A stretch of DNA of 6,408 nt, taken from NCBI GenBank assembly GCA_030637665.1, contig DAOWGA010000259.1, positions 1 to 6,408 on the forward strand, given 5' to 3'. The position numbers and the translations under genes are program-made. This DNA comes from Lysobacterales bacterium (GTDB taxonomy: Bacteria > Pseudomonadota > Gammaproteobacteria > Xanthomonadales > SZUA-36). The notes under the pieces were generated by a model, which had not been told where the DNA came from, did no database searches, and saw only the letters and a program-made list of their open reading frames with translations. This document shows, one piece after another, positions 6,358-6,408 of this stretch; within the stretch, counting starts at the first letter, position 1; each line of letters starts with the position of its first letter.

Positions 6358-6408
6358 GTGACCGATTTTCGATACAAAGCGTTCATTAGCTACAGCCACC
6401 AGGATCAG
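6358..6408 (+). CDS. TIR domain-containing protein, N-terminal fragment (runs off the right edge)
   Basis: From the GTG at 6358, 17 codons remain open to the window edge and read (M)TDFRYKAFISYSHQDQ. The [YF]-K-A-F-I-S-Y-S-H-x-D opening is the first beta strand and following loop of many bacterial TIR domains placed at the extreme N-terminus. Bacterial TIR domains are often NAD-cleaving or NAD-modifying effectors in antiphage systems, or sit in larger proteins with TPR, WD40 or other repeats; which applies here cannot be seen. The only in-frame start after the stop at 6331-6333 is this GTG; no good Shine-Dalgarno precedes it. With only 17 residues the call rests on one motif, but the motif begins within seven residues of a possible start, as expected. 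It is divergent from ycgL. Confidence 0.65.
   Translation, partial: MTDFRYKAFISYSHQDQ

Noticed and set aside
6322..6408. Open minus-strand frame from the right edge to a TAA at 6322-6324
   Set aside because: It has only 28 sense codons with no recognisable motif; an open frame of that length is expected by chance, and the plus-strand TIR motif occupies the same bases.

Overview
The window looks like chromosomal DNA of a gammaproteobacterium with moderately high GC. GlmU and GlmS are close to the E. coli proteins in length and motifs, and a YcgL-family protein is present, a family essentially restricted to Gammaproteobacteria. No IS element, CRISPR array, tRNA or rRNA is visible.

Layout from left to right. 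Positions 1-2019 on the minus strand hold a secreted S9-family (prolyl oligopeptidase-like) serine peptidase. Its catalytic triad is complete, but its last few residues lie beyond the left edge. Positions 2020-2267 are a divergent intergenic region with -10-like hexamers in both directions and a 9-bp tandem direct repeat. Positions 2268-5479 hold a tight glmU-glmS pair; a very strong Shine-Dalgarno for glmS is buried in the last codons of glmU. A 76-bp gap with a terminator-like imperfect hairpin follows. Positions 5556-5960 encode a lone ExbD-type protein with no ExbB or TonB beside it. It converges on a ycgL homologue (5974-6243, minus strand), with only 13 bp between the two stops. Positions 6244-6357 are a second divergent intergenic region. 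The last 51 bases, from a GTG at 6358, read as the first 17 residues of a protein with the characteristic opening of a bacterial TIR domain (KAFISYSHQD).

How the genes work together. GlmS makes glucosamine-6-phosphate. GlmU performs the last two steps to UDP-GlcNAc, the precursor of peptidoglycan and lipid A; GlmM, which acts between them, is not in the window. The ExbD-like protein would belong to a proton-motive-force-driven inner-membrane motor whose partners must be encoded elsewhere. The peptidase probably degrades peptides in the periplasm or outside the cell. Most of the window is ordinary core metabolism. The part most likely to lead to something unusual is the right edge, where the TIR-domain gene begins.
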